A model generated the notes under the pieces. The model saw only the letters and a list, made by a program, of their open reading frames with translations. It did not search any database and was not told the origin of the DNA. This document shows positions 1-7,416 of a stretch of DNA of 20,624 nt, one piece after another (positions within the stretch are counted from its first letter, which is position 1; every line of letters starts with the position of its first letter). This DNA comes from a virus. The translations under genes and the position numbers were made by a program. The stretch is from positions 1-20,624 of the IMG/VR virus record IMGVR_UViG_3300027976_000261. One strand, given 5' to 3'.

Positions 1-687
1 AGCAGTACCCTCGTCTATCGCTGTCCCTTGATACGGCTTTTTGAGCGTGAGAGTCGTTGTGCTTCCAACTGACGCAATCTGATACCATGCTCCGTCTCCT
101 TTCTTTGCAGTATCGCTTTGTGTTATGCGTATCCATCGATTCGCCATAGACGTGGCCCACATCGTTTCCGTGCCGACGATTGCGGTACTTGTTGGGGTTG
201 CCGTCAATACGTTCCCTGTCGTGTAATCTGCGATAGAAAGGTCAGACACATTCAAGCGTCCGCGGACCGTAACCACATTTCCTGTTGAGGCAGGAATTGG
301 CTGAAAATAGAGACGGCTACCTCTTTGATAGGCATACCACGGCCAATTACTTGTACCAAGACGCCCGGCGAGGATCGTCTCCCAAGCCAGGGGATCAAAC
401 ACCATCTTAGGTAAAAATGTCGAATCTGTAAGAGGGTTCGTTCCATCCGTATAGCGGTACGAAATCACTTTACGAATGTTATTTGGTAGCTCAACATATT
501 CCTGACTTGCTACTGTTGATACCGTTTCTTCCGTCTCTAAAAACGGCCACTTTCCACCATTAATGGCACAGATGGTGCGTATTGAGTCGTTCCAAAACTG
601 AACCAGAGTAGCGGTATTCGTCGTATCCGAAGTGGGGACTTTCGTCATTTGCTGGAGAGTCGAGACACTTTGAGAATAGGAAAGCAT
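1..687 (-). CDS. Partial virion protein, possibly head-tail adaptor (runs off left edge)
   Basis: This frame opens with ATG at 687 and stays open for 229 codons to base 1, so the C-terminus is missing. The translation begins MLSYSQSVSTLQQMTKVPTS and continues with FWNDSIRTICAINGGKWPFLE and an 'EYVELPNNIRKVISYRY' stretch. A helical N-terminus followed by a Trp/Phe-rich turn and 'Y-x-LP-x-N-IRK' resembles the layout of phage neck or tail-adaptor proteins; this is pattern resemblance, not a firm family match. The start lies 6 nt beyond the stop of the preceding gene, in the same leftward operon as the fibre genes. There is no signal peptide or membrane segment. The reading frame is very likely real; the function is tentative. 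Confidence 0.8.
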   Translation of the reverse strand, partial: MLSYSQSVSTLQQMTKVPTSDTTNTATLVQFWNDSIRTICAINGGKWPFLETEETVSTVASQEYVELPNNIRKVISYRYTDGTNPLTDSTFLPKMVFDPLAWETILAGRLGTSNWPWYAYQRGSRLYFQPIPASTGNVVTVRGRLNVSDLSIADYTTGNVLTATPTSTAIVGTETMWATSMANRWIRITQSDTAKKGDGAWYQIASVGSTTTLTLKKPYQGTAIDEGTA

Positions 688-693
688 AAATGT

Positions 694-1209
694 TTACTGA
701 AATACTATCATATATACGGGGAATACAACGGTATTTGCCAGTGTTCCCGTTACGGTAGCCGTAATCAATATCACCTGCCCTCGATATACCTGGAGATTAT
801 TCGCGGTTCCTGACAGGGTAAGTTGCCGGGATTGCTCGGATAGAATAGCGGTACCTCCTGTGGTTTTCGTAGTATTTATCCCAGCTGGTGTAGTTGCTAG
901 CATTGCGATAGATATAGCAGCTCCGTTAGCATCTAAGCCAAGATTCGTCATTGTCCAGGTAATATAATTCGTATCTGACGTTACCAATCCCTGCCCTCCT
1001 GCGAAATAAAGAGACACAATCGACATATCGTATGGAGCTATGAAATACATAGATGTAACACCTGTTGTAGCTATGGTCGCCGAATGGACTTCGAGAGGAA
1101 ACGTATACAAGAAGAGGTCAGGAAAGTTAACGCGCAAAGCGTAATTACCATCATGAATATGACTACGGATTTTTTCGTCTATGTACTGTTGTGTTTCTTT
1201 ATCAATCAT
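694..1209 (-). CDS. Hypothetical virion/tail-associated protein (171 aa)
   Basis: A 171-residue protein with a short charged N-terminus (MIDKETQQYIDEKIRSHIHDG) followed by a Thr/Ala/Gly/Ile-rich, beta-strand-type body. The 'IRSHIHDG' segment is of a kind often seen at the N-terminus of small phage structural or fibre-attachment proteins; I do not recognise a named family. The ATG at 1209 overlaps the end of the upstream gene by 8 nt, which implies translational coupling and fixes the start. There are no cysteines, membrane spans or catalytic motifs. It is inferred to be a minor tail or fibre component from its composition and its place between a large tail-type protein and the adaptor-like gene at the left edge. 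Confidence 0.8.
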   Translation of the reverse strand: MIDKETQQYIDEKIRSHIHDGNYALRVNFPDLFLYTFPLEVHSATIATTGVTSMYFIAPYDMSIVSLYFAGGQGLVTSDTNYITWTMTNLGLDANGAAISIAMLATTPAGINTTKTTGGTAILSEQSRQLTLSGTANNLQVYRGQVILITATVTGTLANTVVFPVYMIVFQ

Positions 1210-2680
1210 ATTGATTTATGAAGAATGAAATCCTCTTTATTGCTACTTGTTGAGAAGCATTAAAAAGACACTGTAAAGAGCGTGTCGTTATCGTAGGGAA
1301 GTTATATGAAGTTTCGTATACATTGGAAACGATATTCGTCGCCCCGATAGCTATCTGCTTTGATGCAAGGATTCCGTATCCAAGAGTGCTATTATTTTCG
1401 ATTGCAATAATATTTATGTCAGCGTAATCAGAAGATGTTGGTAATGCCGCCGCGTATTCAATCACTAATGCATTGAAAGTAATGTTCTCCTCGAAGGAGT
1501 ATTCATTACTATAAAACTTTACATTGTTGTTCGTAAGTGTTGCCACGCTATTTACATCAAGCGTTGAAAACTTTTCTACCGCGCTTTGGTCTACCCAACC
1601 AAAGCCCAATAGTCCCGACCCTAAGTTGCATATAAGAGTCAAATCGTTTGCAACTAGATCCGCGTCCTTATTTACGAAGGCGTAGTAGAAAATATGTCCC
1701 GCCTTACCAATTACCGGCCCGTATGCAAGAATCTTATTACCTTCTACTACATAGAGCGTGTCGTCAATATTAGTGAAGTTATCCCTATAGGGAAGTTTAG
1801 TGCTAGTCAGACTCACATTAAGCGCCCGAAGAAATTGAATACCGGCTCCGTTCCATATTCCCAAGTTTGTGCCATAACCGATGTACATGACCGATCCGAC
1901 GGGATAGAAGGCCGTAATCATATCGTCAACGATAATGACCTTTGAAAACTTGTTAGAGAAACCATCGTGATACCCTACGCGACAGGTGCGTGATTTAGTG
2001 TCCGATGCGTTCACTCCATTCACCACGGAAACAAGCAATCTCCCCGTGCCTGGGTCAATTCCAAAGGCGGTTATGATTTGCTCCGTCGGTAGTGTGGTTA
2101 TAGTCACAGGCACTGAAGAGCCAGATGTCTGACGTTTTAGAAGATTCCCGTCACCGTAATACGCATTATTCTCAAATACTATAGCAGGGTGCGGAGCGGT
2201 TAGAACGGCCGTCGAACCATTAAATATCCACTCATGAAATGTTGCATTGAGAGCATCTCCGTTCATTTTAAGTTGCGTGAGACACTTAGAGTTCGTGGTA
2301 AAAATGATTGCCTCCGATCCATCAAGCCCATATGAAACCATCTGCGCAAGCCCCTTCGAGTATTTTGTGGGATTCGTTGCGTCGGTAGCAATAAGGTCAA
2401 GAAGAGTCCCATTGAAGGTATAATAGTGCCCCGCATCATCGACAAAAACTCTATCGAGGGTAGTGCCTAGAGTCCCATCTTCACATGAAGCGATGAGATC
2501 GTCAGTAAGTTCATCCGTTTGGTCCACTTTCTCAGCTGAGAAGTAGAAGGCCCCCGGTATCTTGGTCACATTGATACCTTCAGAAAGAGGAGAGAATCCT
2601 CCATCAGTTATGGAATCAGAGCTCGACATCCCTTTCAAGATGTCTTCCGCCGTCATTTCAAATACTTTTGACCCGATCAT
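1202..2680 (-). CDS. Putative tail protein, beta-rich (492 aa)
   Basis: A 492-residue protein without recognised catalytic motifs. The central part alternates short hydrophobic strands with Gly/Asn/Asp turns ('VMYIGYGTNLGIWNG', 'TLYVVEGNKILAYG', 'LLKRQTSGSSVP'). This is the texture of beta-propeller or repeated beta-sheet phage tail-hub and tail-tip proteins. The N-terminal 50 residues include an acidic segment that could attach to the particle. It follows the glycine-rich adhesin by 6 nt and overlaps the next gene by 8 nt, so it belongs to the tail block. The beta-propeller reading is an inference from sequence texture only. Confidence 0.8.
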   Translation of the reverse strand: MIGSKVFEMTAEDILKGMSSSDSITDGGFSPLSEGINVTKIPGAFYFSAEKVDQTDELTDDLIASCEDGTLGTTLDRVFVDDAGHYYTFNGTLLDLIATDATNPTKYSKGLAQMVSYGLDGSEAIIFTTNSKCLTQLKMNGDALNATFHEWIFNGSTAVLTAPHPAIVFENNAYYGDGNLLKRQTSGSSVPVTITTLPTEQIITAFGIDPGTGRLLVSVVNGVNASDTKSRTCRVGYHDGFSNKFSKVIIVDDMITAFYPVGSVMYIGYGTNLGIWNGAGIQFLRALNVSLTSTKLPYRDNFTNIDDTLYVVEGNKILAYGPVIGKAGHIFYYAFVNKDADLVANDLTLICNLGSGLLGFGWVDQSAVEKFSTLDVNSVATLTNNNVKFYSNEYSFEENITFNALVIEYAAALPTSSDYADINIIAIENNSTLGYGILASKQIAIGATNIVSNVYETSYNFPTITTRSLQCLFNASQQVAIKRISFFINQYD

Positions 2681-2686
2681 AACTGT

Positions 2687-3532
2687 TTACATGAACATTA
2701 AGAAGTTGCTGTTTACGGTTGCGGTTGCAAGAACAACAGTAAAGGTTCCACTTGAATTAAAAGTGTGGATAGTATCTCCACCCGAAGTTGTTATTGTTCC
2801 ACCTGTCGAAGAGTCTGAGACTCCGTCACTTCCATTTGTAGCATAAGCAAAAATTACTACACCAGAACCTCCAGCTCCTCCATTTCCTGCTATTGATCCA
2901 TTGCCTCCACCTCCTCCACCGCCACCAGTGTTAGCAGTGCCTGCACTGCCATTTCCATCGTTATTCGCACCATTTCCGCCTCCACCAGTGCCGCCTACGC
3001 CCGCTACGTCGGTAGAATAAGCTCCACCACCACCTCCTCCTGCACGGGTAACGGAACTTCCAGTAATGGAGTTAGCGGTTCCAGTGCCTCCATTTCCGTT
3101 ACTTTGGGCAATGCCTTGATTTCCTGCTGCCACTGCGCCGCCACCCCCGCCACCAGCAAGATTTCCACTAGTTCCTGCCGCTCCTCCTTGATTTCCTTGT
3201 GAGCCTGTACCACCAGTCCCCCCATTATAGTTCCCACCCCCACCAGAGCCGCCAGCACGTCCATTTGGAGCATTTCGTGCTCCACCACCACCACCGCCTG
3301 TAGAAGACATTGTGTCGAAGGAAGATGTATTACCATCATTACCAACTGTGTTCGTTGACGTTTGCGTTGCTCCTCCAGCACCGACCGTTATCGTATAACC
3401 TTGTGCAGTTACAGTATGAGCAGCTTCATACAAATACCCACCTGCTCCACCAGCAGCAGAACCAACACCAGCATTAATGTCTTTTCCTCCTCCTCCACCA
3501 CCAGCTATGACTAATGCCTTTACTGTTGCCAT
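2687..3532 (-). CDS. Glycine-rich tail adhesin-like protein (281 aa)
   Basis: The 281-residue product begins MATVKALVIAGGGGGGKD and contains at least seven runs of four to eight glycines ('STGGGGGGAR', 'NLAGGGGGGAV', 'TRAGGGGGGAY', 'TGGGGGGGGNG'). A 'GSGVVIFAYA' strand lies near residue 225, and a 'DTIHTFNSSGTFTV' segment near the C-terminus. This layout (hydrophobic strand, Gly-rich body, 'GSGVVI' and 'HTF-x-SSGTFTV' ending) is typical of the glycine-rich domain found in phage adhesins and bacterial surface proteins, which pack as polyglycine helices and form receptor-binding tips. It sits directly after the long fibre gene, which supports a receptor-binding role. The very biased composition creates long antisense and shifted open frames that are not genes. 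Confidence 0.85.
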   Translation of the reverse strand: MATVKALVIAGGGGGGKDINAGVGSAAGGAGGYLYEAAHTVTAQGYTITVGAGGATQTSTNTVGNDGNTSSFDTMSSTGGGGGGARNAPNGRAGGSGGGGNYNGGTGGTGSQGNQGGAAGTSGNLAGGGGGGAVAAGNQGIAQSNGNGGTGTANSITGSSVTRAGGGGGGAYSTDVAGVGGTGGGGNGANNDGNGSAGTANTGGGGGGGGNGSIAGNGGAGGSGVVIFAYATNGSDGVSDSSTGGTITTSGGDTIHTFNSSGTFTVVLATATVNSNFLMFM

Positions 3533-3535
3533 ATA

Positions 3536-3592
3536 TCAAGCATTCTGACCGATGAAATCTTCCCGACTAAGTGTGATGTGTTTTGTGGTCAT
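3536..3592 (-). CDS. Possible 18-aa micro-ORF filling the gap before the adhesin gene
   Basis: A tiny frame, MTTKHITLSREDFIGQNA, occupies almost the whole gap between the fibre stop (3598) and the adhesin ATG (3532). It starts 5 nt after one stop and ends 3 nt before the next start. The adhesin start has no clear Shine-Dalgarno, so translation of this peptide could deliver ribosomes to it. The peptide has no recognisable domain. It could equally be chance or a remnant of a fibre-domain boundary. Confidence 0.35.
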   Translation of the reverse strand: MTTKHITLSREDFIGQNA

Positions 3593-3597
3593 ATTGT

Positions 3598-5463
3598 TCA
3601 AGCTGACGCTACACATTGCCATAGCGTCTTACTCGTACTGTAGATGAATCCGATTGAGAGCGTTACTGTCGTTGCCGCAGTAGTCGTAGGGAGTGCCACA
3701 GTTGTTGCTCCGTAAAGAGTCCCATAAGTCAATGCTCTTGCTGCTGTTGTTGAAGAAGCTACGGTGATAATCAGTTTCTGACCGTCTACTGGCGTGCCTG
3801 TAGGATTCTCAAATTTCAATGCCCCTGTCTGCGCGGTGACAATGAACATGTCCTGTGTATCGCCTGCGATGGAAGTGCCCGTATTTGTAGTATATGAGGC
3901 GGCAGAAAGAATACGTGGAGTAATGCGCTTATTGGTGAAGGTTTGAGTCGCTGCAATCGCCGCTACAGTGTCCGTTACCGCTGGAAGAGTGAGTGTTACC
4001 GTGCCAAGCGCTCCCGTAGGAGGTTCAACAGTTATCGTACCTGAAGTGGCATTTCTAAACCCAACATTCCCCACTGCCGTGCCTGCTGTACCAAGAAGAA
4101 GAGATGTGGTTGATCCTGCCACGAGAGTTGTAAACACGCCGGTGGCTGGGGTTGTCGCTCCTACTGTTCCGTTGATGTTAATTGAAGCTGTCCCCGTAAG
4201 ATTTGTTACCGTACCGCTCGCCGGTGTTCCAAGTGCCGGAGCAACGAATGTTTTGTTGCTCATTGTTTGTGATTTTGTTTTGAAGGTGAACTCGTCTACT
4301 ACGTTGGCAAAGTCTGGAATGGTAAGAGTCGTTACGCCGACTGTTTGAGAAGTAAGTGCGATAGTAACGAGTTGTCCGTTCGTCAAAAGTAATGGAGATG
4401 CGGCAGATGTGGCAAGAGAGGTCGCTGAAGCTACTCCGAGTATGGGGGTTGTAAGTGTTGGAGACGTACTAAACACAAGGTTTGTGGAGGTGGTGCCTGT
4501 CGCACCAGCTGCGGTATAGCCTGTGATATTATTGAACGCTGTAATCGATGCGCTAGAAGCATTCGTACCACCATTCGCTACAGGAAGCACCCCAGTTACT
4601 CCAGTCGAGAGGGGAAGTCCAGTGAGATTGGTGGCAAGTCCCGATGTTGGTGTTCCAAGGACAGGAGCAACGAGTGTAAGCACCCCAGTGCTTGAGTTGA
4701 AAGTGAGGTTCGCATTTGTTTTAGGACCGAGGTTGCCAGTCGCGTCAGTAAAGAATCCTACAAAGCACGAAGTGTCAGTCGCTTCGTTTGCCACAGTGAT
4801 AGTGGTAGGAACGCTTGAAGAAGGGGTTTCCCACGTAGGGGCAACCGTAGTTCCACCAGAAGTAAGAACTTGCCCTACGCTTCCATTCGCAAGACGGGTA
4901 GCGACGCCAGAAGCACCACCATAAAGCACATCGCCGCCGGTTGTCATAGGGTTCGCCATTAAAGTACCCGTGGTAGGAAGCGTGACGTTTGTAGCTCCGG
5001 TAGATGTGAGTGTGATGCTATTTACACCAGACGTTACCAGTGTCGAGCCACTTGCGAGCGTGAGCGTTCCTGTTGTCGTTGTGATCGTAAGTCCGTTTAT
5101 TGAGGTTGCTGTAGCAACACCGAGTACAGGGGTTATAAGGGTGGGAGATGTTTGTAACACCACGGTTGATGTACTTCCTGTTGTAGTCGCAGCGGTAATA
5201 GCCGTACCATTTCCCGCAAGAACAGGAGCATTGATAGTCGTTGAAAGAGTAATAGCCGGAGTAGTCGTAGATGTAGCTACTGTACCGGCAAAGCCGTTAG
5301 CGCTTACAACCGACACACTTGTTACTGTTCCAGACCCTCCCGCGACATCAACAAATAATCGTCCTGTTGATTGATCTCCATGAACATTATACGTGCCTCC
5401 ATCGGTTCCGACGAAAAGCATTGATGTTACAAAATTTTGATCGCGCGAAGCTTGCTCGGACAT
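3598..5463 (-). CDS. Long repetitive tail fibre protein (621 aa)
   Basis: I place the start at ATG 5463 (MSEQASRDQNFVTSMLFVG), one base after the stop of the previous gene; the longer frame upstream only shadows that gene. An N-terminal module of about 45 residues is shared with the preceding protein. The rest is a Thr/Ser/Gly/Val-rich beta repeat region with recurrent blocks such as 'SPTLITPVLGVATATS' and 'SPTLTTPILGVASATS', 'LGTPTSGLATNLTG' and 'LGTPASGTVTNLTG', and one 'LPVANGGTNASS' motif that is common in phage tail fibres. The C-terminus is more varied and ends 'SIGFIYSTSKTLWQCVASA'. The protein probably forms a trimeric fibre or spike shaft. There are no catalytic motifs. Confidence 0.85.
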   Translation of the reverse strand: MSEQASRDQNFVTSMLFVGTDGGTYNVHGDQSTGRLFVDVAGGSGTVTSVSVVSANGFAGTVATSTTTPAITLSTTINAPVLAGNGTAITAATTTGSTSTVVLQTSPTLITPVLGVATATSINGLTITTTTGTLTLASGSTLVTSGVNSITLTSTGATNVTLPTTGTLMANPMTTGGDVLYGGASGVATRLANGSVGQVLTSGGTTVAPTWETPSSSVPTTITVANEATDTSCFVGFFTDATGNLGPKTNANLTFNSSTGVLTLVAPVLGTPTSGLATNLTGLPLSTGVTGVLPVANGGTNASSASITAFNNITGYTAAGATGTTSTNLVFSTSPTLTTPILGVASATSLATSAASPLLLTNGQLVTIALTSQTVGVTTLTIPDFANVVDEFTFKTKSQTMSNKTFVAPALGTPASGTVTNLTGTASININGTVGATTPATGVFTTLVAGSTTSLLLGTAGTAVGNVGFRNATSGTITVEPPTGALGTVTLTLPAVTDTVAAIAATQTFTNKRITPRILSAASYTTNTGTSIAGDTQDMFIVTAQTGALKFENPTGTPVDGQKLIITVASSTTAARALTYGTLYGATTVALPTTTAATTVTLSIGFIYSTSKTLWQCVASA

Positions 5464-5464
5464 A

Positions 5465-5740
5465 TTATCTATCAATGAGGACTTCCCCATCGGAATTAGA
5501 AACCCACGGATATGTAAGACCATCACTCCCAACCCACATCATGCAATTTACATAGTTTTCATCTTTAGAACCTATTGGAATCATAGTAAAAGAAATTGTA
5601 CCCACTTCATCTACCGCCATTCCACCACTAGTTTCGTTTATTCTAATACGCACTTTGTTCGTGCCTTGCACGGTATCAGTATTCAAAACTGCCAGCTTAC
5701 CGGGTACAAAGTTCTGATCGCGAACGGCTTGTTCTGTCAT
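5465..5740 (-). CDS. Small fibre-module protein with duplicated DQNFV motif (91 aa)
   Basis: Starts MTEQAVRDQNFVPGKL, nearly the same as the start of the downstream long fibre (MSEQASRDQNFV). It holds two related halves: residues 1-46 (RDQNFV ... RIRINETSGGMAVD) and residues 58-91 (KDENYVNCMMWVGSDGLTYPW ... GEVLIDR). The second half matches the fibre N-terminus ('RDQNFVTSMLFVGTDGGTY ... GRLFVDV'). It therefore looks like a free-standing copy of the fibre N-terminal module, perhaps an adaptor or a capping subunit. Its stop is one base from the fibre ATG, so the two are probably co-translated. Its own ATG overlaps the stop of a 21-residue micro-ORF in an ATGA arrangement. Confidence 0.8.
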   Translation of the reverse strand: MTEQAVRDQNFVPGKLAVLNTDTVQGTNKVRIRINETSGGMAVDEVGTISFTMIPIGSKDENYVNCMMWVGSDGLTYPWVSNSDGEVLIDR

Positions 5741-5802
5741 ACAGTTAGAATTATTTTTTTACACCAATCACAATCTTTTGTCATTTTAAGGCTTCGAGAC
5801 AT
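5737..5802 (-). CDS. Possible 21-aa micro-gene with a CxxC motif
   Basis: The ATG lies one base after the stop of the upstream gene, and the TGA overlaps the next gene's ATG as ATGA, so the frame exactly fills the gap. The peptide carries 'KDCDWCKK', a CxxC pair. An internal ATG (codon 7) gives a 15-residue alternative. The positional fit is stronger than chance would usually give, but no family is recognisable and a coupling leader is as likely as a functional peptide. Confidence 0.4.
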   Translation of the reverse strand: MSRSLKMTKDCDWCKKIILTV

Positions 5803-5803
5803 G

Positions 5804-6130
5804 TCAATATTCAATCACCGCAACTGCGCCTGTCGCCGCAGCCTCTATAACACTGATCACCGTTACCGCTTCAGGTTTAATAAAGACCCTTGAAGTATTC
5901 GCCGGAATAACTGCATCAAATACAGTCGTGGAAACGCTTGCTGCATATCGAAGTAGAACGGATTGTGTGAAAGCGCTCACTTCAAAAGATGTTGTTGACG
6001 CGTTGAGCGAGATTGAAGTAGCGCTAGAAATTGTAGCGTCATAGGTAACAGCAAGCGCATTCCCTGCTTGGTTGGCTCCCGCAATAGGTTTATAGTTGGC
6101 ATCTATCGGAGTAAAAGTTTTCGTTATCAT
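5804..6130 (-). CDS. Small structural protein, beta-rich (108 aa)
   Basis: A 108-residue Ala/Thr/Ser/Val-rich protein (MITKTFTPIDANYKPIAGAN ... AATGAVAVIEY) lacking cysteine and membrane segments. The ATG at 6130 is preceded by a good Shine-Dalgarno, GGAAGGATTTAAT, one of the better sites in this operon, which suggests strong translation. The composition, with alternating short strands, fits a small virion component such as a decoration or fibre-base protein. It sits between the coiled-coil gene and the fibre genes. I do not recognise a family. Confidence 0.75.
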   Translation of the reverse strand: MITKTFTPIDANYKPIAGANQAGNALAVTYDATISSATSISLNASTTSFEVSAFTQSVLLRYAASVSTTVFDAVIPANTSRVFIKPEAVTVISVIEAAATGAVAVIEY

Positions 6131-6131
6131 A

Positions 6132-6656
6132 TTAAATCCTTCCTTCCCTTAGCCGCTTAATCGCTCTTTCAAGCGTCCCGCGTTCGTCTGTTAATTTCCT
6201 CTCATGCGCCACAAGGAGTCTTTTTGCCGCTTCTATACCCTCCTTTTCGGAGTTCAGTAGTATTACCTGTGATTGTATCACCTTCTTTTCGTTTGCGACA
6301 TCTTCTTCCTGTTGTGTACATCTCGCTTCCCACGCTGCCGTCCTCTCGTCGTGGAGCTTGGAGTGTTCTTTAATGCTACCAATTGCCTTCTGGATTTGTT
6401 CCGAAGACTGGATAACCACGCCTGCAAAATCTTTGACCATTTCATAGTTTTTTACCGTCTGTTCTATTAAAGCAGAACTATCCTTAAACGCGTTTTCAAC
6501 CCTAAGAACGACCTTTTTCTCTCTTTCCAAGAGGTATTCCGTCTCATTTTTCTCAAGGGTTTGGAGCGATTCTCGTGCGTGAGAAATGGCCATATTCGTA
6601 TCGGAGAGCGAACGCAGCGCGTCCATCCTCGCTTTATCTACTTCTATTTCTTCCAT
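6132..6656 (-). CDS. Coiled-coil protein (174 aa)
   Basis: I prefer ATG 6656 (MEEIEVDKARMDALRSL), preceded by an AGGGAT Shine-Dalgarno-like site; a GTG at 6677 would add seven residues. The protein is almost wholly helical and charged, with heptad-like spacing of Leu, Ile, Val and Ala over residues 10-165 ('ESLQTLEKNETEYLLERE', 'SEQIQKAIGSIKEHSKL', 'ERKLTDERGTLERAIKRL'). It has one Cys and no membrane segment or catalytic motif. A long coiled coil between head and fibre genes could be a tail needle, a spacer or an internal virion protein. At 174 residues it is far too short for a normal tape measure. The next gene starts right at its stop (6130 against 6132). Confidence 0.75.
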   Translation of the reverse strand: MEEIEVDKARMDALRSLSDTNMAISHARESLQTLEKNETEYLLEREKKVVLRVENAFKDSSALIEQTVKNYEMVKDFAGVVIQSSEQIQKAIGSIKEHSKLHDERTAAWEARCTQQEEDVANEKKVIQSQVILLNSEKEGIEAAKRLLVAHERKLTDERGTLERAIKRLREGRI

Positions 6657-6708
6657 AATCCCTGTAGTGGCTTGCACACTTTTTCACGTCTTTGCGAGAG
6701 GGAGTGCT

Positions 6709-7317
6709 CTATTTCAAAAGAGCCTCTAACTTATCTTTTCCAAGGCGTTTGTCATGTGGAATGCCGCGCGTCTCTAACGCCGCAATCACATCTTGTTTGT
6801 CTGCGAAAACAGGAATTTGACCACTGACAGAATCCGTTGTTTGAAGCGGATCTACCGGAGAGTCAACGATCGATCCTTCAATAACCAGAGACTCCGCCCC
6901 TTTCTCCATCAACTGGTCCACCATCTTTTTATATTCCTCAACCTTCGCGAACAGCCTATCCGTTTCGGATACGGCTACCGGCTTCGTCTCAGAATACATC
7001 TCCTCAAGGTAGGACTGTTTCAGTTGCTCCAAGTCCTCAATAGACCATAGGGGAACTCCTGTTGGAATTCCGGCCTGGTCCACTGTGGGAGCTCGCCTCA
7101 ACTGGACTATCTTAGCGAGATTAGTGGCTAAACGCTGCGCGATATGATACGGCAGCACGATACTCTCCTCGCCGTTAATGCCGGGAGCACCTGTAATTCC
7201 AAAGATGGGGCGGCCATCGTACATGCAGCCCATTTCAGGTGTGAATCCAAAATCGTTTCGGTTCGTAAACTTGACGACTTTGAAGTCATTAGGGTTCGAA
7301 ACTGTTGCTGGTGGCAT
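6709..7317 (-). CDS. Hypothetical virion-associated protein with C-terminal HeH/SAP-like motif (202 aa)
   Basis: Starts at ATG 7317, preceded by AAGGGAAAAAACT, a usable Shine-Dalgarno. Residues 1-80 (MPPATVSNPNDFKVVKFTNR ... 'YHIAQRLATNLAKIVQLRR') look like a small mixed domain. Residues 95-140 are helical and charged. The last 32 residues ('KQDVIAALETRGIPHDKRLG', then KDKLEALLK) fit the short helix-extension-helix motif seen at the C-termini of many phage head-tail proteins, where it may touch DNA. Such proteins are often encoded near the capsid gene. The exact role is unknown. Confidence 0.8.
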   Translation of the reverse strand: MPPATVSNPNDFKVVKFTNRNDFGFTPEMGCMYDGRPIFGITGAPGINGEESIVLPYHIAQRLATNLAKIVQLRRAPTVDQAGIPTGVPLWSIEDLEQLKQSYLEEMYSETKPVAVSETDRLFAKVEEYKKMVDQLMEKGAESLVIEGSIVDSPVDPLQTTDSVSGQIPVFADKQDVIAALETRGIPHDKRLGKDKLEALLK

Positions 7318-7416
7318 AGTTTTTTCCCTTAATTAATAACCAGAGCTTTGTCATTCCCTGGACGGTTTTTAAGCCGTGTCTTGCAGAAAACTAGGGTTTT
7401 CTGCAAAGACGACCTA
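7318..7416. other. Intergenic gap holding two mRNA hairpins
   Basis: This 99-base gap carries a long near-perfect hairpin at 7378-7410 (listed separately). A second, weaker one lies just downstream in the leftward transcript at about 7361-7376 (ACGG/CCGT arms around an A-rich loop). After these come the Shine-Dalgarno and ATG of the next gene at 7317. No open frame of useful length was seen. Confidence 0.6.
7378..7410 (-). terminator. Perfect 11-bp stem-loop, terminator-like or mRNA-stability hairpin
   Basis: On the minus strand the arms TTGCAGAAAAC and GTTTTCTGCAA pair perfectly around the loop CCTA (core 7381-7406). GTC/GAC adds three more pairs with one bulged base. It lies 7-39 nt past the stop of the 231-residue structural protein. 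No T-tract follows, so intrinsic termination is doubtful; protection or processing of the 3' end of the upstream message is an alternative. Confidence 0.6.

Noticed and set aside
3004-3381. 125-codon minus-strand frame inside the glycine-rich gene
   Set aside because: It is a shifted frame of GGN codons, giving Glu/Val/Leu-rich nonsense; the Gly-rich frame has recognisable adhesin features and operon fit.
3968-5374. Three plus-strand open frames (about 126-134 codons each)
   Set aside because: They are antisense to the fibre repeats, with the same Val/Pro/Thr-biased composition, and the fibre frame explains the sequence.
5802-5807. Minus-strand TTGACA hexamer before the 91-residue fibre-module gene
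   Set aside because: No -10-like hexamer lies at 15-19 bases, and the hexamer spans the stop codon of the upstream gene; it is probably chance.
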